From Planoprotostelium fungivorum (lineage: Eukaryota; Evosea; Variosea; Cavosteliida; Cavosteliaceae): 64,000 bases of DNA. A program made the translations under genes and the position numbers. The stretch spans positions 31,401 to 95,400 of the forward strand of contig MDYQ01000092.1 in the NCBI GenBank assembly GCA_003024175.1, given 5' to 3'. Below the pieces are notes generated by a model. That model was not told the DNA's origin, searched no databases, and worked only from the letters and a program-made list of their open reading frames with translations. Positions 47,713 to 58,673 of this stretch are shown piece after piece. Position 1 is the stretch's first letter. The number at the start of each line of letters is the position of its first letter.

Positions 47713-47904
47713 GATGGTCGGTTGTGTTGGTGATTGATCGGTTGCAAAGAATTGTGCGAATGGATGTCGTGTGTTTCACAACCTTTTTGTGTCACGTAAA
47801 CAACAATGCCCTTCACTGAATCACCAGCCAGAACACGTGGCTCTAAATCGAGACCACCTCTACAGACCGTCTCGACATCATCATCTATTCATCTGTTTTA
47901 CAAA

Positions 47905-49433
47905 TTATCTAGCGGGAGGGACGAAAGGAGAGACTTTGAACGCTTGAGTGGAGGAGAAGAAGAGCTCCCACTCCTCTCGCATGGTCTGATGGGGGACGAT
48001 CTTTGGCTTTCCCTTGTCATCGACGCTGAGGTGGGTGCTGTGGTACGACAGGAGCCCATATTTTCCGGGCTTGATCTGGTAGATGCTCCACTCCTCCCAG
48101 ATATCAGGCTTCGGTGCCTGACGAGGTGTTCCATTGGCATCGCCACACAAGTAAGTACCCTTCCACGATCTGCCCGCACGATCAGCACCTCCATCATCAT
48201 CGTGCCACTCACTTGAGATAGTATAGACCGGGCTGTGACCCCCTGACCAATCTCCACTGCTCCCAGTGGTCCGCTTCATCGGCCAGCCTCAGCTTTCCCT
48301 TCTCATCGGCGCACAGGTACGTGTTTCTCCACGATCTCATGGAGAAGGGAAGGTGATAGAAGGACTCGATGTTGACGGGGGTAGGCTGCCACCACGCCGT
48401 CGGTGACTGCTCATGCGTCGGTGCCGGCGGCAGGACGGGCTCGGGCGGTGGTGGTGTGGGTTCTCTCGGTGGAGGTGTGGGTTCCACGGGAGTTTTCGGT
48501 ACGAACTGTTTGTATTGTGCAACGTAAGTCATAACGGACTGCTCGTCAACGTTGCTGTCTACGAAATCTTCCGGAGAGAGGACGGGGGGGATGGACATCT
48601 CGCGATGAGCGTAAGAAGAAGCCCATTGGGATCTCTGGAGGGGAGACCACTGTAGAGGATGAGAAGATGGAGGATGAAAAGATGGATGGACGAGCTCACC
48701 TGCTCGTAGCCGGAAGGTGTCGAGCCGGGGACGAGAGCGCCGATGAGTTTGATGCTGAAGAGGTGAGTCGAGATGGTGATGTGTGAAGTGCACTCACATG
48801 GCTTCACCAGATAACCAATCGGAGCCAAAGTTGTTGATGTTTGCGGAAGGGACGGTCTTCTGCAACCAGAGGAGGAGTTCTCTCCTGGCGCTCCTTGCAT
48901 TGTCACCGGCATCGGAAGGGGGAGCTGTGGTTCCAGCGGCGGTGGCTGGCGGGGCGGCGATCTGGTACTTCTGGATGAGAGACCACAGGAGACCCAGAAT
49001 GATCTTGTGGTTGTTGTCCACAATGTCTGTACGCGTGAGAAGAGGGAATGATGTCGAGAGCCACACCTTCCACACCGATGTTGACGAGCTTGAGTCCCTT
49101 TCCTTTGAGGAAGTTGAGGCAGATGTTCATGTTGTCCAGGTACTGCGAGCGCATCTTTGGAGTGGGTGCATACTTGGGCATCTTGTCTTTCGTCAGCTCC
49201 TCCGCGAGATTAATGAGAAGGACTCCAGTTCCACTGCACGAAACGATCAGGTCTCAGTCAAACTCTTCACGACTACTCACAGATCACGATGGAGGTCTTT
49301 AATCTCCAAGCTCCTCGGTTGCAATCGGCTGTTGGCCCAGTTTCGGAAGGTCTGAGAGAGTCAGTAGAAATCCTTCGGGCATGCGTCCACTCACGTTACT
49401 CTGGATTCGAACCCAGGCGGCGTCTTCACTCAT
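47905..49433 (-). CDS. Filamin-type actin-binding domain with fascin-like beta-trefoil repeats
   Basis: This is probably an actin cross-linker or bundler. From ATG 49433 the first calponin-homology domain reads MSEDAAWVRIQSN, TFRNWANSRLQ, LEIKDLHRDL, GVLLINLAEELT, MNICLNFLKGKGLKLVNIGV and VDNNHKIILGLLWSLIQKYQ. The second reads RELLLWLQKTVPSANINNFG then SDWLSG, KLIGALVPGSTPSGYE, SPEDFVDSNVDEQSVMTYVA. Both match filamin CH1/CH2. A proline-rich hinge follows (PVEPTPPPREPTPPPPEP). The C-terminus has two to three repeats of W-x-x-T-Y-L-C-x-D-x-x-G-x: SWRNTYLCADEKGKLRLAD and SWKGTYLCGDANG, with WEQWRL/WEEWSI/REEWELF, which I read as fascin-like beta-trefoil. There are no filamin immunoglobulin repeats. 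The trefoil assignment is weaker than the CH one. Confidence 0.85.
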
Positions 49434-49715
49434 GTTCTCTTGTTGGTTGTGAAGGCGATACCCAATCCCGGTAGCAAATTGTGGCTCGGAAATATTCTTC
49501 CCGATTCAAAGAAGACGTCACAGGGACAGGCAGCAGCTTCCCCGCTCCCTCTTTCTTTGAAAATACTCTGGATCGTGTCACTACTTCTGACCAGAGTCAC
49601 CCAACGACGACAAAGATTAGACACACGATACATGTGTCTTCTGTACCATCACAAGGAGTTGAGATCGAGACGATCTTTGAGATGTGATCTTTGAAGAAGA
49701 CAACGAGACTGGAAT

Positions 49716-52080
49716 TTATTTGATGTACTTCCGTCTGTATACTACGCTGGTCTGCGATGCAATGAGCTCGTTCAGTGGTCGCTCCACCACGATGACCTGC
49801 TCCCCCGCAAACTGCAGGAAAATCATGGGGCGGAAGTCTTCGTACATCTTGATGGTTTCCTGACATCATCAACTCTTTCCTCTTCCTCCATCTCACCTGC
49901 TGCTTCATGTTGACCACGATGAAGTGAGAGCTCGAATAGAGGATAAACTTGTTGGGAGATGGTCCCTCCGCGATGCCGATGATGGGCGATTTGGGTGTCG
50001 AAAAGAAGGGATGTTCAGACAGAACTCTCTCTTGGTAGTCGTTCGAAATCCAAGGTGTGAATCTCTTCTCCCCCAGAGAATACATCAGCAGCTGGTTGTT
50101 GAGTCTGACCATGACGAGAGTGTTGTCTATCCATCTCATGCTGGTGATGTGGTTCCTCATGCTCACCCTCTCGATCTGCTCTGCGTCAGAAACACCTCCA
50201 CATCCATGACCCACCTTGAATGTCTTCAGATTCACCAAGAGGAGGCTGTTGCGACGGTGCGTCACCACGGCCAGCGTCTGCTCGTTGGCGTGCAGCGCAA
50301 TCTCCGCCGCGATGCTCTTCTCTTCTCCCTCGTTGAAGGTGAAGCTCTTCTTCACTCGTATGTCGTTTGCATCCTCTACGTCCCACACTTGAATGTCACC
50401 GTTCAGTGTGGCTAATAGGAGAGTCTTTCCGTCCAAAGTGAAGACGAAGCGGCTGGCGGCGATTTCTGGTATCTTCTTGATTCTCTTCGGCGTCTCGATG
50501 CCCTCTCTGAAGTGGAGGAGACGGAACTGTTGAGCGTCCGAGTAGGCGATGTACCTCCCGTCGGGTGACATTCGAGTGTAGATGATACTGCCACTCTGGG
50601 GCACGATGCGTACGATCTGACGCGCGTTTTCCATCAACTCGACGGGCTCTCCTTGGTCGATCTTCTTTAAATCCACCTTTTGTCCACCTGTCTCTCTCAG
50701 TGTCTGCCTCGCGATGATGTCATCATCAGATGACTCACGTTTCCCCAATTTCCACACTTCGATCTCTCTCGCATGGTAGAAGCGAGCGACGAGTAGATTG
50801 TGCTCTCTGACGAATTGGAAGCAATTCCTCGCGTTAGCAAAGATGTCTTGTCGCGTGAATTTCTGGTTGGGCTCGGCAGAAGATGTGTAGAGGTGTCCGT
50901 CTGCACCACCGAAGAGGAGCCACTCTCTTGAAAGGCCGATGGCTTTGATGTCGTTCTGTGCAGGTCTGAAATTTCCGATCTGAACGAAACCCTGTTCTTT
51001 TCAGTCTCTCGTGAAAAATGATTTCTTTTAGACGTTCACTCGTATTGTCTCATTTTCGTTTGCATAAATGAAATGTCTCTCTTCTCTCTTCTCACCTCTT
51101 GTTGTTTCCCCAAAATAATCATCTTTGAATCGACTCCCGTGGCGTAAATCTTCGTGCCATCTTGTGATACAGAGAGGGCTAAAACATCTTGCACGTGCAG
51201 AGTGAACGACTGTAACACGGTGATCGTCTGTCTGTCCCACAGAGTGATAGTACCGCGATAGTCTCCCGTGATGATGGTTCCATCAGGTAGATAAGCAATG
51301 GCCCACACCGGCTTCAGTTTCGATCCACCCACGTTGAGCACCTGTGTTCGTGTGAGAAAGGGAGAATAAAAGTGGATTTTATTGATGTGATATCACCTCG
51401 ACTTGAAAGTATTCTTCGTTTTTCCACGTGCGAGTGTTCCAGACGTTCACGATGCCAGAGGCACTACCGCAGGCCAGTTCGGTTCCGTCCGGCCGCCATG
51501 CGACGCTGAGAATTCTTCCTGTCTAGAGTCAAAGGTGATCATTGGGATATGATGCACCTGCACTTCTTCTCGCTGTCTTGATGAGATGGATGGGTTTATC
51601 TTTGGACACGGCGAAAACTCTGACGCCTCCGTCCTCACATCCTGCAGCGATGTATGCATCTACTTGTTCATCGATGTCCATCGAGTCCTCTGCCTTCTGA
51701 GCGTTGCAGACAGATAGACACCAGACGGGTGGTAAACCGGTGTTACCAGTGACTAGTGTGTCGGCCTCTTCGTATGGAAAGTAACTAGGCTGAAGTGTAT
51801 GCAGGTCCCACTCTGTGATACTACCATTGAAACCAGCGGAGAATAGTCTGTCTTTGACCCAGACGACACTGGTCAGACCTGGAGATGAACCATGAATGGT
51901 CTGTGTGTGGGACCATTGTGTCACTTGATAGTTGATCCACAGTTGTATGTCACCGTTGCTGAGACCTACAGCGGCCGTTGTGGGATTGGAATCATCATTC
52001 TTGTCTTGTTTCTCCTTGATAGATATGGAGGAGATGATGGCGCCTTTAAATTCGATGAATCTGCAACGATGAGCTTCCAT
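49716..52080 (-). CDS. UTP4: UTP4/Cirhin, small-subunit processome WD40 protein
   Basis: This WD-repeat component of the t-UTP/UtpA complex couples pre-rRNA transcription to 18S processing in the nucleolus. ATG 52080 gives MEAHRCRFIEFKGAIISSIS, similar to the Cirhin start V-x-R-x-R-F. WD motifs include LFSAGFNGSITEWDLHTLQP, YIAAGCEDGGVRVF, TIITGDYRGTITLWD and LLLATLNGDIQVWDV. A middle AVGLSNGDIQLWIN is also present. The C-terminus matches the family's end: MYEDFRPMIFLQFAGEQVIV followed by VERPLNELI and KYIK before TAA at 49716. Introns are few and short. It diverges from the 52180 gene across 99 bp. Confidence 0.93.
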
Positions 52081-52179
52081 CAGAGAGGCGATGGTGGTGA
52101 TGTGATGATCTCAGAAAATTCGTGAGATTCAAACTACAACGCAAAAGCCTCTTCCATAAACCAACAGTAACACATCACC
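52081..52179. promoter_or_regulatory. Divergent promoter between UTP4 and a charged coil gene
   Basis: Only 99 bases separate the two ATGs. The plus-side leader is CA-rich (AACAGTAACACATCACC). No TATA box is obvious. Co-expression of the two genes is an inference. Confidence 0.5.
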
Positions 52180-52889
52180 ATGGGCAGACCTACACAATCT
52201 AAGAATAAAAAGAACTCTCCCGCCTCGAAGAGGAATGCCAAACCTTCAGTTAATGAACCGCATTCGAAAAGGGGAAGACGAGCAAAGAAACAGAAAGTGG
52301 AAGAGCCAACAGAGAAGGAAGTAATAGAAGAAGAAGAGGATTCAGAAGAAGCTGAGAAGGAAGAAATTGAAGAGGAAGAACAAGTAGAGGAAGAAGCGGA
52401 AGAGGAGGAAGGAGAGGAAGAAGGAGAACAGGCACCGATCAAACAACGGAGAGAGAAGAAGAAGAAGGTGTTCGTAGAAGGAGGGTCCAACATGTTGAGC
52501 ATCCTTGAGTCTGTCACCTCGGTCAAGGAAGGGAAGATCAATGAGAAATTAGCCAAAGAGGTAAGCGATCAGAATATCTAACGGATCATTGATACCTAAT
52601 GACATCATCACGATCGTGAGATCGCATTGCATCACATCACATTATCGATCATCACTGATGATTAACAGCGGAGTAAATTGAATCACTTTAAAGAACAAAA
52701 GAAGAAGAACATGAAGAAAAAGACGGACAAAAAGAAGAGATTGAATGAGTTGATTGAAAAGACGAAGCAAGAAGAGATCCAAAAACGAAAGGAAAAACTG
52801 GAGGTGAGAATGCAACATGATCCATCGGTTCTGAGATGTTACAGACTCTTCAGAGAAGTACAAAGGTTTCATTCAAAGTAGAAGAATGA
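52180..52889 (+). CDS. Lysine/glutamate-rich coiled protein, possibly nucleolar
   Basis: Three exons encode a highly charged protein. MGRPTQSKNKKNSPASKRNA begins a basic N-terminus with possible nuclear signals (KRGRRAKKQK), followed by a long Glu-rich tract, then KQRREKKKKVFVEGGSNMLS and ILESVTSVKEGKINEKLAKE. Exon 2 continues in a Lys-rich coil (KKKNMKKKTDKKKRLNELIE), and exon 3 ends RSTKVSFKVEE with TGA at 52887. The composition and the shared promoter with UTP4 suggest ribosome biogenesis, but I cannot name a family. The 140-codon Ser-rich ORF on the other strand is its shadow. Confidence 0.7.
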
Positions 52890-53132
52890 TAAAGTTTTGG
52901 TTTCTTGTAGTGATTGTCGATCGCGATCGATGGATGATTCGATGAATCGACACACAAAGAGAAGATCATCGAGGCCCCGACATACTCACAGACAGCGGAA
53001 GACCTCATAATTTGAGGTGATGCTCGAAGCGGAATCTGAACATTCCGATGTCTTGTGAGTTTCGTCAGGAACATCCATAGGGACTCTCTTTTCGTTATTT
53101 TCTGGATCACAAATATTCCGCCGCCCACAAGC

Positions 53133-54140
53133 ATGGCCACCACCTCTGACTTCTCTGCCTCTTCCCTGTATCGTCTCGATGGCCTTGTATCTGTTATCAC
53201 AGGAGGTAATGGACATCCCTAATCATTGTTGACGGAGTAGGTGCCACCGGTTTGGGCATGATGATGGCACGCACGTTTGCTGACAACGGGGCAACTGTAT
53301 ACATCCTAGGCCGAAGAGAGGACAGATTAAAGCAATCTGTTGAGAGCTACAAAGGAGATCGGGGGTCCATACGCCCCATTGTCTGCGACGTCACCGATCG
53401 CTCTTCCCTCTTGGCAGCGGCAGATGCCATCTCGAAGGAACAGAAGAGTGTTCACATCCTCGTCAATAATGCAGGAAGGGGTGTTCGACATCTCGCAGGC
53501 ATAGACGCCGCCATGCAAGCCGATGTCAACAAGATGAGAGACTTCTTGATGGCCGAGCCACAAAGCGACTGGGAGGATACGTTGAACGTCAACTTGACAG
53601 CCGGCTACTTCTGCACCGTCGCCTTCATGCCTCTGCTGGCCGCCGGAAGCGCAGAGAAGAGATACACCAGCCAAGTCATCTTCATCTCTTCCGTGATGGG
53701 CACATTGAAAGTCCCAATCGGCAGTTTGGCCTACCAAGTCTCGAAAGCTGGACTCAACCACCTCTCCAAATGCCTCGGAAACTTTCTCCTTCCTTTCAAC
53801 GTGCGCACCAACACGATGGCGCCAGGGTGAATGACGATCACGATGAGCTTACGATTCTGACGCCCTTTCAGATTCTTCCCTTCAGAGTTGTCCACACTGA
53901 AGCCGTCTGATGAGAACGGTAGGAATTCAGCAGAGGATATCGGTCCTCTAGCGGCAGCCATCACCCCCGCAAAGAGGATAGGACTGGAGGAAGAGATTGC
54001 ACAGACCGCCCTCTTCATGGCTACTAACCAATTCCTGGTGCGTTATTCGATTCTCATACGAGAAATTCATTTCGAAACAGAATGGAGCGATCATCAATGT
54101 CGATGGAGGCCTCCACCTAACTCTTCCCTCCACTTTCTAA
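53133..54140 (+). CDS. Short-chain dehydrogenase/reductase
   Basis: This is a classical SDR of unknown substrate. ATG 53133 reads MATTSDFSASSLYRLDGLVS then VITGG and, after a 35-nt intron, ATGLGMMMARTFADNGATVY (TGxxxGxG cofactor motif, here TGGATGLG). Further motifs: GRREDRLKQSVESY, DVTDRSSL, the NNAGRGV motif, NVNLTAGYF, the catalytic Ser in FISSVMG and the YxxxK pair in YQVSKAGLNH. After NTMAPG comes FFPSELSTL, RIGLEEEIAQTALFMAT, and the last exon GAIINVDGGLHLTLPSTF. ARG in GRRED suggests NADP preference. Not closely related to the SDR at 8622. Confidence 0.9.
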
Positions 54141-54304
54141 ACTCGTAGAATGGAAAACTCTTATTTTCCTTTATGACTGGATCGTCTTCGCTGTGAATTT
54201 AAGCTACTGGCCTTGATGCTGCGACCTGGTGTGCGGTGTAGAGCGCCAGACAAGTGTCGCTCGTGAGTCATTTCCGATCGAGCCGCACAAAAGAGGGAGT
54301 GTGA

Positions 54305-55378
54305 ATGAATCATGCCCCTCTGGAGCGTCCATTACAATCTCTCAGCGATAGACAATTGGACATAGTCTACCGATTTCATGATGTCATCCCTCTGGTAACA
54401 TGCACTTCGAAGCTCACTGCTGTAGTAATCTACCTCTTTGTATGCATCCGATCCAGCATGTTCACCAATCTTATCCTAATCACCGCGGTTGCTCATTTGA
54501 TCGACGTATTATTAGATTTCATACCGACGTATCGGTGAGTAGACGATCACCTCGAGATCCTAACAGTTCAATAGAGGGAGACTGAGATTACAGAACTTCA
54601 TCAACACACAACTTCGCGATAATTGGGTCCTCACCGAAGAAAGTCGAAAGATGATGAGTGAAAACAGACCATTTACGGCCACATTGCGATACACCATCGT
54701 AGCCCTCGCAGTCAATATTTTCATGTATAGTGAGTACCGATGCATCTTTTCCAATGTAACGTCCTCCAGCTCTCGTTCTCAAAGAGACTTCTCTCGTGTG
54801 GTGTTCACAAGATTTCGTCCTCCTCTCTTACTCTTGGCTCATCTTCCTCCTCTACGATCTCACGAGGCACATGGTATACGAATATCGCCACACGCGAAGG
54901 TGATCCCATCATCCTTCCCATCTGATCTCATCTCATCTCAGTCTCGATCCACTGAGAGACTGGTGCGCCTTCGGTGAGAGCTCCGTCTGCACTGGCGGAG
55001 TGATCACCCACTTTGCATCGTGGAACTCAGACTGCTCCTCTTCCTGGAAAGTCGAGTGTACCGAGACGAACGCTCGTCTCGTCCGCGGTAAATCCGCTCG
55101 CTTCATAGAAAAACAGAATCGAGACGGACAGCCGGTCATGTGCTTAGAGTTGAAGATATTCGATGTCTACAGAAACGCAGAGAGAGAGATAGTGGTGAGA
55201 GGAAGGGAAGACGAAGATTGAGTGAGAACAGATGCCTGTGCCGGAGGGAATGAAAGAGAAGGTGACGTACTGGGCCAACGAGTTTGCATCGGGAGGGTTC
55301 ATCACGGATGTCGTGTGGAAGAGACAAGAGAAGGAGATCAATTTCCCGTCTGATTCCATCATCATATCACCCCAGTAG
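54305..55378 (+). CDS. Membrane protein with about four N-terminal segments, unknown family
   Basis: The exons join cleanly. ATG 54305 reads MNHAPLERPLQSLSDRQLDI; hydrophobic segments are LTAVVIYLFVCIRSS, FTNLILITAVAHLIDVLLDF, LRYTIVALAVNIFMYTLVL and FVLLSYSWLIFLLYDLTRHM. A soluble C-terminal part follows: SLDPLRDWCAFGESSVCTGG, ASWNSDCSSSWKVECTETNA with several cysteines, ELKIFDVYRNAEREIV, and, across a phase-0 intron, MPVPEGMKEKVTYWANEFAS with a Lys-rich end and TAG at 55376. No family recognised. Cysteine spacing suggests a small disulphide or metal-binding domain. All splice sites are GT-AG and 30-60 nt. Confidence 0.7.
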
Positions 55379-55741
55379 GTGTACCGTAAGATTGTAGATA
55401 AAGTTTGAGTATATGCACGTAGTCCTTTACGTTTTCTGTACATATCAGTGACATTCCACCTTGAGTGTATGGAATTGTTGTGGTGTTGTGCAAACTCGAG
55501 ACAACAAGAGAGACTTATGCTATGATTGAAGAATTTGAAGGTGCTGCTGAAAGATGGGAGGTTGGATCTGCTCTCGCTATTCTTGACGACACAGCCCTCC
55601 ATCATGCATGCACTCTCTCACGCCTCACCTTATCTCTCCCAAGGAAGGTTTAAGGAGCCCTCTGGCTTCTTGGCTGTCAGTCTGTTGATGAGCTGCACGT
55701 ACTCAGCCCGCTCAGAATTAGAAGTGCGCCTTGCCATAGCT

Positions 55742-55963
55742 CTACTGGTCGTTCGACTGCGATTTTCCTCCTCCCGATATCCCTCTCCTCGTCAGTAATC
55801 TGAGGCAGGCCCGCCTCTGTTCCATCGCCACCCGGTTATACCAGTGCGAGAGTCGTCTGAAGGGGCATCCCCTCTCTGTGCAACTTTCAGTGCAACAACC
55901 GATTCATGTGAACTTGCCATCAGTCCATCCCCACGGCTTCAACCACTGAGAAAGAGTGGCCAT
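55742..55963 (-). CDS. Possible small basic protein
   Basis: From ATG 55963 the frame reads MATLSQWLKPWGWTDG. Removing one GTTCAC...GAAAG intron gives CTERGCPFRRLSHWYNRVAM then EQRRACLRLLTRRG and a stop at 55742. The Trp/Arg content and a CA-free leader are not decisive, and a second open frame just downstream (MARRTSNSERAEYVQLINRL, ending about 55632) may be part of the same gene. Low confidence. Confidence 0.28.
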
Positions 55964-55978
55964 ACTGTGATCGATGAA

Positions 55979-56124
55979 AGAGCAGCTGACGAATAAGATC
56001 TTCACACATGATCGAGAGAACGTTCATCTTTATCATATGGTCGCAGCTGCAAGTACAACCCAGAAGAGAACAAAGACTGCAGAGACCACTGCAGCAGCAG
56101 AAGTACTGAGAGGTGGGCTGGTGT
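55979..56124. other. Possible last exon of the adjacent small secreted protein
   Basis: In a shifted frame on the minus strand there is SAAAVVSAVFVLFWVVLAA followed by ATI and a stop, a good C-terminal membrane anchor. No donor in the correct phase links it to the 56125-56322 ORF, so either a non-standard junction, a frameshift or coincidence is involved. Confidence 0.3.
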
Positions 56125-56322
56125 CTAAAACTGGAATGGTGAAGTTGGAAGGGCGGCGAGTTGATGATCATCTTGGCAGGCAGAATAAAAGACGCATCGA
56201 TTCACGGTGCTGCGAGGAAGGATGGAGTACCCTTCCGTGACGCCTGTGTTGGCGTTCAATTCGCCCAAGATGAGGTAGCCAAAGGCAGAGGAGAGAAATG
56301 CCAGAAGTAGGGGTGCCTTCAT
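56125..56322 (-). CDS. Small secreted peptide
   Basis: ATG 56322 opens a clean signal peptide (MKAPLLLAFLSSAFGYLILG) followed by ELNANTGVTEGYSILPRSTV and CVFYSACQDDHQLAALPTS, ending FQF. The mature part would be about 45 residues with two cysteines. No homologue comes to mind. A C-terminal membrane anchor may follow in another frame (55979-56124). Confidence 0.45.
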   Translation of the reverse strand: MKAPLLLAFLSSAFGYLILGELNANTGVTEGYSILPRSTVNRCVFYSACQDDHQLAALPTSPFQF

Positions 56323-57224
56323 CTTTCGAAGCCCACAGAGAATAAAAGAGAGAGCCGCTCCGCAGAATTAGGACCATTCTTCAGAATGGAGCTGAATCAG
56401 CCTAAGCGTGGATTCTCTGTTTCTTCCTCCTTCCTTATCGCATCTGTTACGTGACCTTACTAAAGAGAAAGTTCTGAAGATACCTCTATTGCGTCGGTAG
56501 TGTATGTCGGAGGTGCTATCCTGCATTGACTGTCCATGAAGTCAAGTGGAGAAGGGAATGATGTTTGTCGAGGCATGATGTGCTAAGTATCTTTTCGCCG
56601 TCAGAGATCCACCCACGACCTCAGAAGAGGTGAAGAGAAGATAAATCCACAGATGTTGATCCTACAGCGTTGTAACGACCTCAGATGAAGCTTCGTGCTG
56701 AGAGCAACACTCATGAAGCAAATGATCAATCCGTCACAAGACATCGGCAGCAACCACATGAAGCTGATCATCATCTTCGTAGGAGGCTAATTGTCATCTT
56801 CATCATCTCTGTTGGTCTATCGTCTCGATGAGACAATCTCTCTAACACTCTGCACATATGTAAACTTTGAGGCTCATTTAACCCTTGTAACACTCGTCGT
56901 GGGGCGATGGATCCACAACTCTAAAGAGGATCAACTGCGTCACCCGCTAGATTCCGACCGAGATATTGTACGATGTATGTGATGCAGTCTCTGCCTGCGA
57001 TGAGCTTCTCTCCTCATATATACTCCTCCACATAAACTCCCTTCCGCTATCTTCAGATTCAGTTCTTTCCGTGTTAATCATGAATGACTGATTTTAGACG
57101 TACAGTATGAACTGTACGAAGAGGAGAATTTTAAACGATACTTCAAACGTAACCGAGGGAAAAGATGAGAAGAGATAGAATGTTGATGGAGAAGATAAAG
57201 TAGATGGAAGATATAGGATGACTC
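56323..57224. other. Intergenic, no gene recognised
   Basis: This is a 900-base stretch with only short unremarkable ORFs (the longest, 63 codons at 56791). It precedes the truncated CotH copy and looks like ordinary spacer. Confidence 0.45.
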
Positions 57225-58270
57225 CTCTCATTGACCTCCTGGCAACGACAACAGTCAAAGCCTCACGCTGGAAAGAAGTATCAAACTGGGCACCCTTCAA
57301 CTTGATTGACTGTACGACATTCAACAACTACAACCAGCCATTCTCTTCACCTTCTGTCCCTTCGTTTCATCTTCGAAGTGAATTCTGAACAACTTCTTTG
57401 CAAAGCCAGCAGAAATGTGTCCACTCCTTGAAATAGCTGCAGATATCGTCAGCCATTCATTTCGTCACGTTCCTTCTTATCAAACTTGATTTACATTCTT
57501 TAGAAGGAGAAGATAAGGAAGAGGTATCTCGCTGGCGTTGGTTTGGATGCTCTCCATCTTGTGATTGTAGGTGAGAAGAGAAGTCATCTCTTCTTCCGTT
57601 CCTTTGTGGCCCCTGATGATCTTCTCGAGAGAATCGGAGGACATGTTGATGCGGATCTGCGTGATGGTGGATATGTCTAAGAGGAAGTGATCGTCCTCGT
57701 ATCTGTCATCGATATCAGACGATGATGATGAAGATGTTGTAATGACGATGCCGCGATGACGCGTAGATCGTGTTTCGAAACCGATGAAGAATCGGTCGAC
57801 GTGTTGCGAAAACACACATTACAGGGTTATATAAGATGTGTATTTGATTTGATGGTGATATGCGTGATGACGATTATTAGATGAAATGGTGATCATGCAA
57901 CTCGCTTGTCTTTGACGTACTGCTTTCCTGGGATCACTTGAGGGATAGGAGTGATGGAACCTGCACTTCAAGTCATCCTCTTTAGTCAATGAACCTGCGG
58001 TTGTTTCCGTTATACATGTTCTGGCGAGTTTCGCCTTTTCTTTGCAAGATGTGAGACGATGTCAACAGACTCATTCTCACGTGCAGAAGAACGTCACATT
58101 GGTGAGTGGGCAGGCTTTGGAGCAGATCTGAAACGTACACTTCAGAGGTGGAGGAAGAGTGCATCCGATCACGAAGAGGAGGAGCAGACAACAGACGAAC
58201 GCTCCCATCTTCTTGTTAGACGGTTGGATTACTGCTGTTCTTGTGCGAATCCTGTCGCGGTACATTGTCA
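57225..58270 (-). pseudogene. Truncated duplicate of the CotH/EGF gene
   Basis: The segment parallels 1080-2545 base for base over long runs. It keeps the signal-peptide exon (MGAFVCCLLLLFVIGC, ATG about 58208), the N-terminal CotH exon (DDRYEDDHFLLDISTITQIR, then INMSSDSLEKII) and SIKLKGAQFDTSFQREALTV. It lacks the whole double-EGF exon (the counterpart of about 1830-2243 is gone), has lost the donor after the signal peptide, has a GCGAGT instead of GTGAGT at another donor, and stops matching at VARRSM, so the second half of the CotH domain is absent. A stop follows NNRRFID. It cannot make the parent protein. Confidence 0.88.
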
Positions 58271-58673
58271 CGACAGACATGGCTGATGATTCGTACAAAA
58301 TCACTCGGACGTTAAATAATACACACTCTTTGGAGGCCAAGTCACCTCAGGTTCTTGTTACAAGATACAAAGAAGGAGACTGACATCCAGATTACCCTGA
58401 ATAGCCACATGATTGGTAGCTGTGACACTTTGATGATCAGCTTGCAGCACTTCAAAACCTTCATCGTGACACAGGTGTTCATCTGAAGACGATCGGTCCA
58501 GTGAGCCAGTGTGATTCACTGGAGGTACCATCGATCCGTGATTAACTCAAATCTGAAGTTGAAGGCATCATGCAATTTGAAGCCGCGATATCCCTCTCTG
58601 AAGTCATAGTGCATAGCTGCATGTTGAGTCAGTAATCAGCTCCCAATTTATTTCAAAAAGAAATCAGATTCCC
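58271..58673. other. Intergenic; one weak exon-like ORF
   Basis: On the minus strand around 58514-58625 an open frame reads AMHYDFREGYRGFKLHDAFN then FRFELITDRWYLQ; it looks protein-like, but no adjoining exon or start was found. The last 30 bases are the AT-rich leader of the next gene. Confidence 0.3.

Noticed and set aside
49391-49425. GGATTCGAACCCAGG resembles a reversed tRNA B-box
   Set aside because: It is coding sequence (AAWVRIQSN) of the filamin-type gene; no A-box, acceptor stem or anticodon arm fits around it.
52134-52556. Ser-rich 140-codon minus-strand ORF
   Set aside because: It is the complement of the Glu/Lys-rich coding exon at 52180; poly-Glu codons read as Ser/Leu on the other strand.
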